Assembly: GCF_000477435.1 (NCBI RefSeq)
Contig: NC_022576.1
Location: 496,001 to 560,000 of the forward strand
Length of the DNA stretch: 64,000 bases
Direction: 5' to 3'
DNA from: Candidatus Symbiobacter mobilis CR
GTDB lineage: Bacteria > Pseudomonadota > Gammaproteobacteria > Burkholderiales > Burkholderiaceae_C
Shown: one piece after another, positions 45,923 through 55,853 of the stretch
How positions within the stretch are numbered: the first letter of the stretch is position 1
Layout: the number at the start of each line of letters is the position of its first letter
Made by a program: the position numbers and the translations under genes
Notes under the pieces: model-generated
Told to the model about the DNA's origin: nothing
Databases searched by the model: none
The model's input: the letters and a program-made list of their open reading frames with translations, nothing else

Positions 45923-47785
45923 TCACAGGCTGACCCGATAAATTTTGCTCCATAGTTCGAACTGCACCAGAGCAAATAGGCGCTCGCCATTGCCACGGCC
46001 CCGGTCTTGCCCTTGCAGCAAACTACGCACTGTCATTTGATCGAACAGACAATTTCGGCTGGTCAAGGTATCCCAGAACAATTCACGGAATGGCCCGGTT
46101 TTCAGCCACTCGGACAGGGGAATGGAAAAACCTTGCTTGCGCTGCCTATTGAACTCCGGCGGCAGCACCCGCGCCGCCAGACGCTTGAGCAGAACCTTCT
46201 TTTCCTGCTCGGTCGCCTTCAGACGCGAGGGCACCCTGCGATACGCAAACTCGATCACCCGATAATCCAGCAGCGGTGCGCGCACCTCCAGCGAATTCAA
46301 CATGCTGGCCCGATCCACCTTGACCAGGATGTCGTCCGCCAGGTAGTTTTCGAAATCCATGCGGGTGGCCCGTTGCAACAAGTCATGCTGCTTAGGAATG
46401 CGTCCGACACGGATGGACTCGGCGACCAGCGGATGGCCTGCGTGACCGCGCATCAAATGCCGCCGCGTAGTGGTGTCGAAATAACTGGCGATCAGCGGCA
46501 GGCCGTCTCTCAAGTCCACATCCAACCCTTGCAGCCAATTGCGTCCTTTTAGCCCAACCGGCAACCAGTGTTCAGCCGCCTGGGCCACGCCACGGCGTAA
46601 CCATCCGGGAACGTGAGTGAGCCGCCGCCGCATCCACAGAAGACGGCTGTAATGACCATACCCCCCGAACAACTCATCGCCGCCATCGCCACCCAAGGCC
46701 ACGGTGCAATACTGGCGCACCAGATGACAAACCAGCCAGGTGGGGAACATGGAGGAATCCACCATGGGCTCGTCGAACTGGTGTGCCAGGGTAGGCAGCA
46801 GGTCGGCCGTGGTGGACTCGGCCATTAGCTCTGTGTGCTCGGTGCCAAAATGCCGGGCAATCAGGCGCGCATGGGGGGTTTCATCCAGCTTGCCGTGGCC
46901 GGGAAAGCCGATGCTAAAGGTGCGCACCTGGCTTGAGCGACGCACGGCCATGGCCGTGACCAGGCTGGAATCCACGCCGCCACTGAGCAATATGCCCACC
47001 GGCACATCCGCCACCAGTTGCCGGCCCACGGCCTCCTCCAGCAGGGACTCCAGTTCATCCAGCAGCGCGGTTTCGTCGGCGCTATCGGCGGCGGCATCCA
47101 GTTCGGGCAGTTGCCAGTATCGCCACACCTTTGCCGTGCCACTATGCAGGTCGAAGCGCAGGGCATGAGCCGCCGACAACTTGTGATACCCCGCCAGAAT
47201 GCAACGCTCGCCTGGAACGTAACCCATGGCGAGGTAACAATCCAGCGCATCGGGATCGATGCGCCTCGGCAGATTCGGGTGGGCCAGCAGAGCCTTCAAT
47301 TCGGAGGCGAAATAGAGCACGCCCTGATCCAGCCGGTAAAAAAGGGGCTTTTCGCCCGCGCGGTCGCGCGCCAAAAACAGCTCTTGGCGCGGCGCATCGA
47401 AGAGGGCAAAAGTGAACATGCCATTGAGCCGCGCCAAACACTCGTTGCCCCACTGGGCGTAAGCTGCCAGCAGTACCTCGGTATCACTATGGGAACGAAA
47501 ATGGTGGCCCAACGATTCCAGTTCCCGCCGCAATTCTGCGAAGTTGTAAATCTCGCCGTTGAAGACGATGGACAATCCCCGCTCCGCCAGATGCATGGGC
47601 TGATGGCCCAGGGGCGAGAGGTCGAGGATGGATAGACGACGATGCGCGAGGCCCACCCGGCCATCGTCCGACCACCATTTGCCCGCATCATCCGGGCCCC
47701 GGTGAATCAGGGTGTCGCGGGCAGGGGCTAACCAAGCGCGATCCGCCTGAGGTGCCGTACTGCCTGCGCCGACTATTCCGCACAT
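45923..47785 (-). CDS. asnB: Asparagine synthase type amidotransferase (second copy)
   Basis: This is a 620-aa protein from ATG 47783-47785, chosen so that Cys follows Met as the glutaminase nucleophile (MCGIVGAGS). It has LIHRGPDDAGKWW, FNGEIYNFAEL and the PP-loop LLSGGVDSSLV. It shares only moderate similarity with the copy at 40827, so it is not a recent duplicate. It overlaps the upstream glycosyltransferase by 13 nt. A sugar-amidation role is inferred. Confidence 0.9.
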   Translation of the reverse strand: MCGIVGAGSTAPQADRAWLAPARDTLIHRGPDDAGKWWSDDGRVGLAHRRLSILDLSPLGHQPMHLAERGLSIVFNGEIYNFAELRRELESLGHHFRSHSDTEVLLAAYAQWGNECLARLNGMFTFALFDAPRQELFLARDRAGEKPLFYRLDQGVLYFASELKALLAHPNLPRRIDPDALDCYLAMGYVPGERCILAGYHKLSAAHALRFDLHSGTAKVWRYWQLPELDAAADSADETALLDELESLLEEAVGRQLVADVPVGILLSGGVDSSLVTAMAVRRSSQVRTFSIGFPGHGKLDETPHARLIARHFGTEHTELMAESTTADLLPTLAHQFDEPMVDSSMFPTWLVCHLVRQYCTVALGGDGGDELFGGYGHYSRLLWMRRRLTHVPGWLRRGVAQAAEHWLPVGLKGRNWLQGLDVDLRDGLPLIASYFDTTTRRHLMRGHAGHPLVAESIRVGRIPKQHDLLQRATRMDFENYLADDILVKVDRASMLNSLEVRAPLLDYRVIEFAYRRVPSRLKATEQEKKVLLKRLAARVLPPEFNRQRKQGFSIPLSEWLKTGPFRELFWDTLTSRNCLFDQMTVRSLLQGQDRGRGNGERLFALVQFELWSKIYRVSL

Positions 47786-48771
47786 GTTGTAATTTTCCTG
47801 ATCCACTCATCGGCCAGTCGCATGGCAAGTTTCTCGCCCAAGAACGCTTCCCGAAAATAACGAAGCACAAAATGCGGCGAACCAACTGAAAAAGCCAGCG
47901 CCGAAAACAAACCGGCAAGCGTCGCCGTGTCACGCCGAGCCTTGAGTTCACTAATAAAACGTCGGAATCCGACTAGCTGGTCGAGCGCGACCCCGCGCTC
48001 GACAAACTGCCAAAACTTGGCGAATTCGCTATCCGTGCTTTCCGCAGCCACAGGATCAGCTAGCCCCCGCTGGCGAAGAAGATAACTGACCAAAGCCACA
48101 CGCGAGTCGATCTTTTGTCTGCGCCCCCCCTCGTCATGGGATATTTGATCGACGTGATGCCGGATACGCACGAGAGACTCATCTACACAGCCTAGCTCAC
48201 CGACTTCCGACAGGCGCAGCCAGAGATCGTAGTCTTCGGCGCGCTTGATTCGAGTGCGGTACCCCCCCACCGCCTTTATCGTTTTGGTTCGCACAAATGC
48301 CGAGGAGTGCGCAAAGAATCCCTTTTTCGTAATCAAACGGTTTACCAAATCCTGGTGGTAGGGTGGGTACTTATAAAACTTGGTGGGTTGGCTGCTCTCA
48401 TCTATTCCGGTCAGCCCGGAACCGATCAATACGAATTCTTTCTTTGAACTAGCCAGGGCGTATTGAACGCTCAATCGATTGGGTTCGCACAGATCATCGG
48501 CATCGAGGCGTGCGATCCATTCCCCCCTGGCCTGGCCAATACCGACATTGAGCGAATCGGCCAGGCCGGTGTTCGGCTTGTTGATGACCTGTATTCGCCG
48601 ATCTCTGGCTGCAAAGCCATTGATGATATCGAGCGTTGAATCCCGGCTGCCGTCGTTGACAATGATGAATTCAAAGTCAGTGAACGTTTGCCCCAAGACG
48701 CTCTCAATGCTTTCGCGGAGCCAGCGTTCGCCGTTGTAAACGGACATGAGTACGGTAATAGGAACGATCAT
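47773..48771 (-). CDS. Glycosyltransferase family 2
   Basis: This is a 332-aa GT-A enzyme: ITVLMSVYNGERWLRESIES, FEFIIVNDGSRDSTLDII, and the DxD-type ARLDADDLCEPNRL with a following GYRTRIKRAEDYDLWLRL. These are textbook family 2 motifs. It overlaps both neighbours (4 nt and 13 nt), indicating one tightly packed transcription unit. Confidence 0.9.
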   Translation of the reverse strand: MIVPITVLMSVYNGERWLRESIESVLGQTFTDFEFIIVNDGSRDSTLDIINGFAARDRRIQVINKPNTGLADSLNVGIGQARGEWIARLDADDLCEPNRLSVQYALASSKKEFVLIGSGLTGIDESSQPTKFYKYPPYHQDLVNRLITKKGFFAHSSAFVRTKTIKAVGGYRTRIKRAEDYDLWLRLSEVGELGCVDESLVRIRHHVDQISHDEGGRRQKIDSRVALVSYLLRQRGLADPVAAESTDSEFAKFWQFVERGVALDQLVGFRRFISELKARRDTATLAGLFSALAFSVGSPHFVLRYFREAFLGEKLAMRLADEWIRKITTCAE

Positions 48772-49679
48772 AACTTTACCCAGCGATCAGGCAACAATCC
48801 ACGAAACCCCCAAAACATCGCCCCCTCGCGCTTTTCGAACCCCGGCGCAATGACGATACTCTCTGGAGTTTTGCCCAACCAAGCCCCCCACCAGCTAAAG
48901 GTGCTATTGGCGATGATGAAATGCTGACATTGGCTTATCAGCCAGAGGTCGGCGTAGGCCACGGCATCGCATTGGTTGTGATTCACGAGCGTAACGTGAT
49001 CATCGCGCAGAGGAATACGTGCTCGCGCGGCCTGGGGTTGATCGGAGAAAATGTAGTACTGCGCATCCGGCGCCTGCTCTTGCATGACCTTAATTGCACG
49101 CTGGTAATAGTCTCCGGGGGCGTTATTTCCACCAACGCCTAGCGCTGATTGGGCCGGTGCATCAAAAAAGCGGACATGAACGGCAACGGCATTCGTGGCC
49201 CGAATACGCTCCGCCATCTGCTGATTAACGGTATCCGTGGGTGGGTGAATGCGCAGGTCGGCCCGGATCTGGGGCTCGATGTCCTTGAAGTAATCTTCGC
49301 TCTGCCAATAGCCCTCCAGATATACCGTGCCACGGGGTTTGAAAGTGAGCAACCGTTCATCGAAATCAACACTCTCTTGCACAAGATATTTTCGCTGTTC
49401 GAATGGCAGCCGCTGATTCCACTTGCGCTTGAGGTAGCGACGTACGCGCGCAAATGGCTCCAGCCTTTCCGCAGCCGTAGCCTTGCGGCAGGGAATATTG
49501 AAGTGATCGAGTTGGTAGTGTCGGTTGTATTCATGATCGCGCACAAAACCGCTGACGTCGTCAAGGGCTAACTCGGCACCATTGACCAACGCCAAGCGAC
49601 GAGCAGCGGCATAGATGAAAAGCTGATTGCCTAGACCGCCGAAGATACGGGGAATGATTTTTGATATTTTCGAAGCCAA
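48768..49679 (-). CDS. Glycosyltransferase family 11 (alpha-1,2-fucosyltransferase-like)
   Basis: This is a 303-aa protein. GGLGNQLFIYAAARRLAL is the signature of the family. The second motif, usually HxRRxD, appears as AVHVRFFDAP, and the third as FIIANSTFSWWGAWLG. It would transfer L-fucose or a related sugar; the change in the second motif leaves the donor uncertain. Confidence 0.85.
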   Translation of the reverse strand: MASKISKIIPRIFGGLGNQLFIYAAARRLALVNGAELALDDVSGFVRDHEYNRHYQLDHFNIPCRKATAAERLEPFARVRRYLKRKWNQRLPFEQRKYLVQESVDFDERLLTFKPRGTVYLEGYWQSEDYFKDIEPQIRADLRIHPPTDTVNQQMAERIRATNAVAVHVRFFDAPAQSALGVGGNNAPGDYYQRAIKVMQEQAPDAQYYIFSDQPQAARARIPLRDDHVTLVNHNQCDAVAYADLWLISQCQHFIIANSTFSWWGAWLGKTPESIVIAPGFEKREGAMFWGFRGLLPDRWVKL

Positions 49680-49724
49680 ACTAATTACCCTTTCACGGCT
49701 GCGGCAGACATGGTCCTATTGAGA

Positions 49725-51248
49725 TCAAGGCAATGACCTGCCTGTTACTCGAAGCTGTTGGGAACATGCGCCGACTAATACCAGAAAAGTCTGGATTACC
49801 GCAAACCGTGGAAACAGTGAGGAAATGCATAATACAATAAAGAAAAAATTCATAATATCATATCCGGGCGCAACAAAGTAGTTGAGAGATAAAAAAAAGA
49901 TTAAAAGACTCAGTAGCATAGGATTTATATAATAGCGATTGCCAATAACGCGTAATGCAGTCTCCTGCAAAATCAGAAGTGATGCTGCCACGATGGCAAA
50001 GGGAATATAAAAAAATATGGATTGATTCACGGCCGCCAACATATATTCAAGCACCCCCCCCAAACCCATATAAAATCCTTCAGGAACAGTGTAACCCAAC
50101 ACTTCCAGATGAATGGCATCATGTCCTAAATCAATCAAACGCCAATCTACCGATTTTGTAATAATCGCCCATCCACCACCTAAGATTTCTGGATTGACAA
50201 ATGATACCCGCCAGAGCTGCTCAAAACTTTCGAACCGTCCAATAATGCTAGGAATAATTAGCCACAATTGATCCCAATCAATTATATCCCTTGCTGTTTT
50301 AAGCAAAACACCGATAACATCTAGCCCTGTAACGCTACCAGAGCTACCAAATAAGACTAGATAAACAATGTTGCGACTATAGGTTGTCAAACTTAGTGAG
50401 ACAGTGGCCAACACTCCTGCCACAATAAATAAAGGCCATCGGCGATCTAGTAAGGAAAATGCCAACGGTGCCAAAACTACCATAAGCGCAGCCGATCGAC
50501 TGACAGTGCTGACACCCAAAAAGGCGCTGTACAGTCCCAGTACTACGACTAGCAGGAATGAGCGTCGGCGGGTTCTTAGATAAAGAAAGACCAACAAAGC
50601 GGGAATGACAAGTTTTGCCAAATAGGTAAGGATGCCGCTCAGTCTATATGGAAGTTCAGGTGGAAGAACACCGGTAAGTCCAATCCCCATATGAAACATC
50701 CAATTGTTTAGCGGGATCATCAACAAGACTATCAAAATAATGAGCCCCGTGGATATTAAGGATGTCGTGAGGCTAATTTTCTCCGTAGCGAACAAGTTGT
50801 CGGATGTAGGCACCTGATGGATATTTGCTACCAGTCGAATTAAATGATGGTCTTGGATAGACTTCTTCAATATCCGGGTCAAAATACCTGCGATAAACAG
50901 AAATACTAGGAGGAATATGCCTACTTTATAGAAAATTTGCAAGGACTCCAAGCCAGTGTAGTAGAACGGTCTGTGTATCTGAAACTGATATTTATCAGGG
51001 AACAGGTAGAAATATGGCATAGTGACAGCCTGAGTAACAAAGGCTGACCAGACAAACACTTTGAATGATAAAAAGCGGCTGCTACTTACCCAGATCAAAG
51101 CAGGTAGCATGCAGGCCATCATGATCCACCAAGCGATCGCTGTTTCAGCCTGATCAGCAAGGAGCAGCGCCAAGGTAATAACTAGGCTGAGAAGCCCCAG
51201 GCGACTGAGGAGTTTTTTGGGGAATATGAATTTGTTCATAACAACCAT
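49725..51248 (-). CDS. O-antigen polymerase-like membrane protein (Wzy)
   Basis: This is a 507-aa protein with about 11-12 hydrophobic helices and a large periplasmic loop around residues 310-390. The C-terminal helices resemble oligosaccharide repeat-unit polymerases. An internal ATG (MNKFIFPKK) three codons later may be the real start. AT-rich composition and poor motif conservation are typical of Wzy. The position in the cluster supports the role, but no catalytic residue can be assigned. Confidence 0.7.
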   Translation of the reverse strand: MVVMNKFIFPKKLLSRLGLLSLVITLALLLADQAETAIAWWIMMACMLPALIWVSSSRFLSFKVFVWSAFVTQAVTMPYFYLFPDKYQFQIHRPFYYTGLESLQIFYKVGIFLLVFLFIAGILTRILKKSIQDHHLIRLVANIHQVPTSDNLFATEKISLTTSLISTGLIILIVLLMIPLNNWMFHMGIGLTGVLPPELPYRLSGILTYLAKLVIPALLVFLYLRTRRRSFLLVVVLGLYSAFLGVSTVSRSAALMVVLAPLAFSLLDRRWPLFIVAGVLATVSLSLTTYSRNIVYLVLFGSSGSVTGLDVIGVLLKTARDIIDWDQLWLIIPSIIGRFESFEQLWRVSFVNPEILGGGWAIITKSVDWRLIDLGHDAIHLEVLGYTVPEGFYMGLGGVLEYMLAAVNQSIFFYIPFAIVAASLLILQETALRVIGNRYYINPMLLSLLIFFLSLNYFVAPGYDIMNFFFIVLCISSLFPRFAVIQTFLVLVGACSQQLRVTGRSLP

Positions 51249-51275
51249 GGCCGAATTGATGCTAAGGTATTTAGC

Positions 51276-51970
51276 TCACACTTTCACCGCCACGCACTGC
51301 CAGCCGAAACACGCCAGATCCTCCGCTTCCTTGTTAGCCCGAAGCGCAAAATACGCCAGTCCCATCAAACCGTAAGCATATAAGCTAGCGGCCATACCTA
51401 GTTGCCGCGTTGGCGCTCCATGCTGCCCAATCGACTGATTTCCTGTCTCAGCAGCGCATACCAGTCACCATGGGCCACTAACGATTCGATGCGAAATCTG
51501 CGCTGCTCCCGATGGTGTTGGTACCAATATTTTGAGAATCCGCTGCAAAAGTGATAGGGGGCCATGTGTACATTCGAGGCGAAAGGGGCGGTGAGGATCA
51601 AGCAACCTCCCGGTTTGAGCAAGCGTGCAAATTCATCGAGTGCGTGAGTGGGTTCTGGTACGTGCTCCAGCACTTCGCTGCAGAGAATAGCATCAAAACT
51701 GGCATCTGATTCTGGCATGGCCGTGATATCGCTAACCAGATCAACGTGACTCGTGTCCCATGACTCATTTTACAAGCTTTCATTGACGCTACCGACTGCG
51801 CCTTTTTATTAATAAAAATCCTGAGACACATAATTTAAGTGGTAACAAAACTTTTTGTTTTTTAGTTCACCAGCACCAGCATCCAGTAGTCGAACCCCGG
51901 AAGGTAACGCTGCAAGGGTTTTCTGCAGCCAGACTTGCCGCGTTATTTCATTCGTATTATCAATTACCAC
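51276..51970 (-). pseudogene. SAM methyltransferase gene with three lesions
   Basis: The pieces belong to one gene. The start (ITRQVWLQKTLAAL, VRLLDAGAGELKN) runs from GTG 51968-51970 to a stop near 51830. A middle part resumes in another frame after a TAA (ESWDTSHVDLVSDITAM, LCSEVLEHVPEP) and runs to 51398. A final part in a third frame (GMAASLYAYGLMGLAYF ... FGWQCVAVK) runs to 51276. A missing C at AACTAGG explains the last shift. The gene is inactive. Confidence 0.82.
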
Positions 51971-52629
51971 GCAACCCCCTTTTTGATTATTCTGGCCGGG
52001 TTGCCAGCAACAAGGCAATTGTCTGGAACGTTCTTTGTTACAACGCTACCCGCTCCGACGATTGAACCATTTCCTATAGTTACGCCTTTGAGGATGATCA
52101 CATTATTTCCAATCCAGACTCGATTATTTATGATCACATCTTCAGAAATCACATTAGCGACTCCCTCTGATGACCAAGGATGGAAGTCTGAATCAAGAAT
52201 TGTTACATTCCAGGATACAGCACATTCGTCACCTATTTTTACTTTCTTTTTGCATTTAATGACTGCATTGGATGCAATGTAGGTGTTATTTCCAATTTCA
52301 AGAGTGGCGTTTTCATAAATGCAAATTGATGAGCCATAACCAATAATAGATATTCCAGACAAATCAAGCGTTGCCGCATCATAAAATTCAAGGTTGATGC
52401 CTGTATGTTCAAAAGATCCAATACCACCGCTGCCGTATCCTAATCTGATATAATCTCCATTATTTTTCGTTCTAATTTTAACATCTGATGCACAGAATAG
52501 TTTGAGTCGAGATGTTATAATTATCGGGAAAAAAGGCGCCGTCATAAAAAACGGGCTTTTCAATATTAGATTTACATAGATTGTTGATGGAATGTATTTA
52601 AAATATTTGTAGATGTGATTTAGTTGCAT
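51964..52629 (-). CDS. Hexapeptide-repeat acyltransferase
   Basis: This is a 221-aa left-handed beta-helix protein. Regular I/V-G-x repeats run from YIRLGYGSGGIGSFEHTG through IIINNRVWIGNNVIILKG-type rungs to VTIGNGSIVGAGSVVTKNVP, with the usual end AGNPARIIK. It probably O- or N-acetylates a sugar of the repeat unit. Composition is AT-rich. It overlaps the following methyltransferase pseudogene by 7 nt. Confidence 0.85.
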   Translation of the reverse strand: MQLNHIYKYFKYIPSTIYVNLILKSPFFMTAPFFPIIITSRLKLFCASDVKIRTKNNGDYIRLGYGSGGIGSFEHTGINLEFYDAATLDLSGISIIGYGSSICIYENATLEIGNNTYIASNAVIKCKKKVKIGDECAVSWNVTILDSDFHPWSSEGVANVISEDVIINNRVWIGNNVIILKGVTIGNGSIVGAGSVVTKNVPDNCLVAGNPARIIKKGVAW

Positions 52630-52650
52630 TATATTTAATTATAAATGATT

Positions 52651-53946
52651 TTATTTAATATTTCTGGGATTATAGATTGAGCCAAAATTTAAAATGCACA
52701 TCCATAAAAAATATATTGAAGAAAATAGGATGGCTGCAATCACAACGCCTGGCAGTCCTGCGATATTTGCTCCTAAAATATTTAGGGCAACGCCCAAAAT
52801 GGCTGTAAATATTTTTGGCCAAATCATTGCATGGGGTTTTAGGTCACATAACAATTTCAAGCCCAATAGTTGCCCGGCAGAAAATAAACCACCGGCAAGC
52901 AGCATCCATGGCAGCAAATAGGATACTGATCTATAGACTGGTGCTACCAATAGTGAAAATATCCAACGATGAGTACCCATAGCAAACAAGAATGCCAGCA
53001 GCGTTAACCCTAGACAAAGATATACCAGTCTCCAACTCAAGCTTTGGACGTTGGCAATGCGTTGCTGATTTGTAGCATCCCCTGATTTTTGAAAAAGTAC
53101 CGGCCCAAGCAAGGTCGTGGCCAAACCCGTCGCAAGCATAATCGGTGTATAGCCAAGCTGAAAAACTACTGCATATTGGCCTACCAGATCGGTGGATGCA
53201 CAGCGCTGCAAAGCCCATCGGTCAGAAGCTTGCTGTGCCCAAGTAAAGATACCCCAGGTTGATATTGGTAATGAATAAAGCCACATCTGCTTCCGCCAGT
53301 TGTCCGCCGTATTTTTCATTTGCACTTCAGAATGGACTAATTTATTTAAAAACAAGAATTGTGAACTACTAACAAGTAAAGCTGACACTGTGTATCCAAT
53401 TACAACTGCCGTGCTTGAACTACCTATCCACCGTATTGCAGCAACGGCTAGCACAATCTTAAGCCATGAGTCCAAACTGCTATGAAAAGCTACAATTGCA
53501 CGCTGCCGTGCCGCATTCTGAATGCTGCTTAATGCTGCGTTATATGCGCTGAATACTGAAAAAATCAGTGCCGCACTAGCAAGACCTATCCATTGTACAT
53601 GGTCAAACCAATATAATCCCGCCAGTAATATCGTTCCAAGGGTTGCAACTGCAAGCGTAGCATAAGCCATGATCTGCACTGATGCCTGAAAATAACCGTA
53701 AAGATCAGATTTTTCGCAAGCGATTGGATAATAACGGCTAATGCCAGCGATCACACCACCCATCACAACCTGGTTGATTAGGCCTGCTACAGTCAAACCC
53801 AGTGCTAATTGACCGTACTGTGCAGGGTCAATGTATTCGGTAAGAACTCTCAGCAGAACAAATGAGCCGACAACACTGGCAATTTGCCCAGCAACAATCC
53901 AACCGCCTTCCTTTGCTATGCGCGAAAAACGGTGAATATAAAGCAA
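52651..53946 (-). CDS. O-antigen flippase (Wzx-like, polysaccharide biosynthesis protein)
   Basis: This is a ~431-aa protein with about 12 membrane helices and a typical amphipathic start (RFSRIAKEGGWIVAGQIASV). It belongs by topology to the MOP superfamily that flips lipid-linked repeat units. I chose the TTG at 53944-53946; GTG 53971-53973 inside the epimerase end is an alternative. The longer frame further upstream is antisense-like sequence overlapping the epimerase. A diverged copy of its 5' end is present at 59.5 kb. Confidence 0.8.
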   Translation of the reverse strand: MLYIHRFSRIAKEGGWIVAGQIASVVGSFVLLRVLTEYIDPAQYGQLALGLTVAGLINQVVMGGVIAGISRYYPIACEKSDLYGYFQASVQIMAYATLAVATLGTILLAGLYWFDHVQWIGLASAALIFSVFSAYNAALSSIQNAARQRAIVAFHSSLDSWLKIVLAVAAIRWIGSSSTAVVIGYTVSALLVSSSQFLFLNKLVHSEVQMKNTADNWRKQMWLYSLPISTWGIFTWAQQASDRWALQRCASTDLVGQYAVVFQLGYTPIMLATGLATTLLGPVLFQKSGDATNQQRIANVQSLSWRLVYLCLGLTLLAFLFAMGTHRWIFSLLVAPVYRSVSYLLPWMLLAGGLFSAGQLLGLKLLCDLKPHAMIWPKIFTAILGVALNILGANIAGLPGVVIAAILFSSIYFLWMCILNFGSIYNPRNIK

Positions 53947-53953
53947 ACATATC

Positions 53954-54961
53954 TCACATTTCGTAATATTCACGATACCATGCCACAAAGTGTTCAATTC
54001 CCTGTTCCACAATAGTGGTTGGTTTATATTGAAATTGTTCCACCAGATCAGACACATCGGCATAAGTGTCCAAAACGTCACCAAGCTGCAAGGGCAGCAT
54101 TTTGATTTCAGCCTTTTTGCCCAAGGATTTTTCCAGGGCGGCAATGTAATCCATCAATTCGACAGGGCGGTTATTGCCGATGTTGTAAATGCGCCAGGGT
54201 GCTTTGCTGGTGCTGGGGTCGGGCTGGTCGCCAGACCAATCAGGGTTGGGCGCTGCGGGTTTGTCCAGCACCCGGATGATGCCTTCGATGATGTCATCAA
54301 TGTACGTAAAGTCTCTTCGATGCTTGCCGTGGTTGAAAACCATAACAGGCTCGCCAGCCAGAATGGCCTTGGTAAATTGGAACATAGCCATGTCTGGCCG
54401 ACCCCAGGGGCCATACACGGTGAAGAAGCGCAAGCCGGTTGTAGGCAGGTGATAGAGGTGGCTATAGGTATGCGCCATCAATTCATTGGATTTCTTGCTG
54501 GCTGCATACAGGCTCAAAGGGTGGTCAATGTTGTGGTGTACTGAATAGGGCATGCTGGTATTGGCGCCATATACGCTGGAGCTGCTGGCATATACCAGGT
54601 GATCGATGCCGTTGTGCCGGCAACCTTCCAAAACGTGGGCAAATCCAACGATGTTGCTATCAATATAAGCTAGTGGATTTTCGATGGAATACCGCACCCC
54701 GGCCTGGGCAGCCAGGTTGACCACACGTTGCGGTTTGTGCGTGGCAAAACATGCTTCCATTGCTTGGCGGTCTGCCAAGTCCATACGCAAATGGGTGTAA
54801 TGGGGATGGGCGGCGTGCTGTGCGAGGCGGGCTTCTTTGAGCGCGGGATCGTAGTAGTTGTTATGGTTGTCGATGCCAACGACAACGTCGCCACGCTCCA
54901 GCAGGCGCAAAACCAATGCAGACCCAATGAACCCGGCAGCGCCAGTGACCAATACTTTCAA
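53954..54961 (-). CDS. UDP-glucuronate 4-epimerase-like NAD-dependent epimerase
   Basis: This is a 335-aa extended SDR. The NAD motif is GAAGFIGSA (residues 7-15), then [17 protein letters not shown] (typical of UDP-glucuronate epimerases), [36 protein letters not shown] (catalytic Tyr-Lys) and [16 protein letters not shown]. It would make UDP-GalA from UDP-GlcA. It is the first complete gene of the minus-strand cluster; its upstream flank starts with an asnB remnant. Confidence 0.9.
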   Translation of the reverse strand: MKVLVTGAAGFIGSALVLRLLERGDVVVGIDNHNNYYDPALKEARLAQHAAHPHYTHLRMDLADRQAMEACFATHKPQRVVNLAAQAGVRYSIENPLAYIDSNIVGFAHVLEGCRHNGIDHLVYASSSSVYGANTSMPYSVHHNIDHPLSLYAASKKSNELMAHTYSHLYHLPTTGLRFFTVYGPWGRPDMAMFQFTKAILAGEPVMVFNHGKHRRDFTYIDDIIEGIIRVLDKPAAPNPDWSGDQPDPSTSKAPWRIYNIGNNRPVELMDYIAALEKSLGKKAEIKMLPLQLGDVLDTYADVSDLVEQFQYKPTTIVEQGIEHFVAWYREYYEM

Positions 54962-54962
54962 G

Positions 54963-55058
54963 CTATTTGCTCCCAGAGCTTATAGAGGCTGTGAGGCCGC
55001 GTATGCAGCCATGTGCTGCTTGGTTGCTGTAAGCAAAAGTACCAGCCAGGCCGCACAT
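54963..55058 (-). pseudogene. 5' remnant of an asparagine-synthase-type gene
   Basis: Thirty-one codons read MCGLAGTFAYSNQAAHG before a stop, the start of a class II glutamine amidotransferase with Cys2. The rest of the gene is missing. The same remnant occurs at 60046-60141, so it was present before that duplication. Confidence 0.65.
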
Positions 55059-55432
55059 GTCAACGATTCGGTTTCGGACGTGGGAAAGGGGAGGGGGCTT
55101 TCTCCGCCGCACGGCGGGTACCCCGCATGGACGGCGGGGGAGTGTACGCGGGGGGTTTGGGGGGTACGTCCGATGTTCTGTGGGTGGGTTCAGCCACATC
55201 GTTCCGATGGGTGACCGATTCCGCACCGGGTGGCTTCCCCGCAGTGCGCCCAACGCTCCCAAGCCTTGGCGGCACGCGGGTGCAGGGCTGTTGGTCAGGC
55301 TGTGGACCAGAGAGTATTCAGTCCACGGCGTTGCATCCCCGGTCTGAAAATCCACCAGATACGGGGTGACGTTGCATCCCACTGCCTCGAATTCAGCCAT
55401 GGAGCGCAGCCTCGACACCTTGCAGGTCAGAC
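55059..55432. repeat. Non-coding repeat region, copy 1
   Basis: About 240 bp (from TCAACGATTCGG to GTGCAGGGCTG) is nearly identical to 60142-60380. The core CGTTCCGATGGGTGAC...AACGCTCCCAAGCCTTGG also recurs at 58197-58340 and partly at 61667-61745. Minus-strand open frames through it are not credible as genes. It separates the epimerase junction from the TA module. Confidence 0.75.
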
Positions 55433-55461
55433 TTGATGTAATATGGATTGAAAGCCATAAT
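55433..55461 (+). promoter_or_regulatory. Promoter with internal palindrome for the second higBA module
   Basis: -35 TTGATG (55433-55438) and -10 CATAAT (55456-55461) are 17 nt apart. Between and over the -10 lies the inverted repeat TATGG...CCATA (55442-55459), a likely operator. The -10 ends only 8 nt before the toxin ATG, so the transcript would be nearly leaderless. Confidence 0.5.
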
Positions 55462-55469
55462 TCCATTGC

Positions 55470-55853
55470 ATGAATTGGACTGTTCTCCTCCACGATACCT
55501 TTCTCGACGAGCTGGCTTTGTTGGCTGAGGGCTTGCAGGACGAGGTGCTGGCACATGCGAACTTGCTGGCGCAGTTTGGTCCCAACCTGGGGCGTCCCAC
55601 GGTTGACACCCTCAAAGCTTCACGGCACGCCAACATGAAGGAGCTTCGGTTTGACTGGAATGGAGAGGTTTGGCGCGTAGCTTTTGCCTTTGATCCCAAA
55701 CGCCAGGCCATCCTTTTGGTGGGCGGTGACAAAGGCGGTGCTGACCAGCGGCGCTTTTATAAACGGTTGATTGCGATTGCTGATGGCCGGTATGACGAGC
55801 ATCTGGCAACGCTGCAGAAAAAGGAGTTCAAGCATGGCAAGAAAACTCGATGA
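55470..55853 (+). CDS. higB: RelE/HigB-type toxin (Gp49-like family)
   Basis: This is a 127-aa basic protein with LLHDTFLDELALLAEGLQDEV, GRPTVDTLKASRHANMKELR and the conserved WRVAFAFDPKRQAILLVGGD. It resembles phage-derived Gp49-like HigB toxins. It overlaps its antitoxin by 20 nt. It is not closely similar to the HigB at 24176. Confidence 0.85.
   Translation: MNWTVLLHDTFLDELALLAEGLQDEVLAHANLLAQFGPNLGRPTVDTLKASRHANMKELRFDWNGEVWRVAFAFDPKRQAILLVGGDKGGADQRRFYKRLIAIADGRYDEHLATLQKKEFKHGKKTR

Noticed and set aside
50044..50051. Run of eight C in the Wzy-like gene as a phase-variation tract
   Set aside because: The frame is intact, neither neighbouring frame gives a sensible alternative, and the run is shorter than typical slipping tracts.
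54963..55556. Minus-strand 197-codon frame across the repeat
   Set aside because: Only the last 31 codons resemble a protein (asparagine synthase start). The rest is the non-coding repeat, also antisense to higB.
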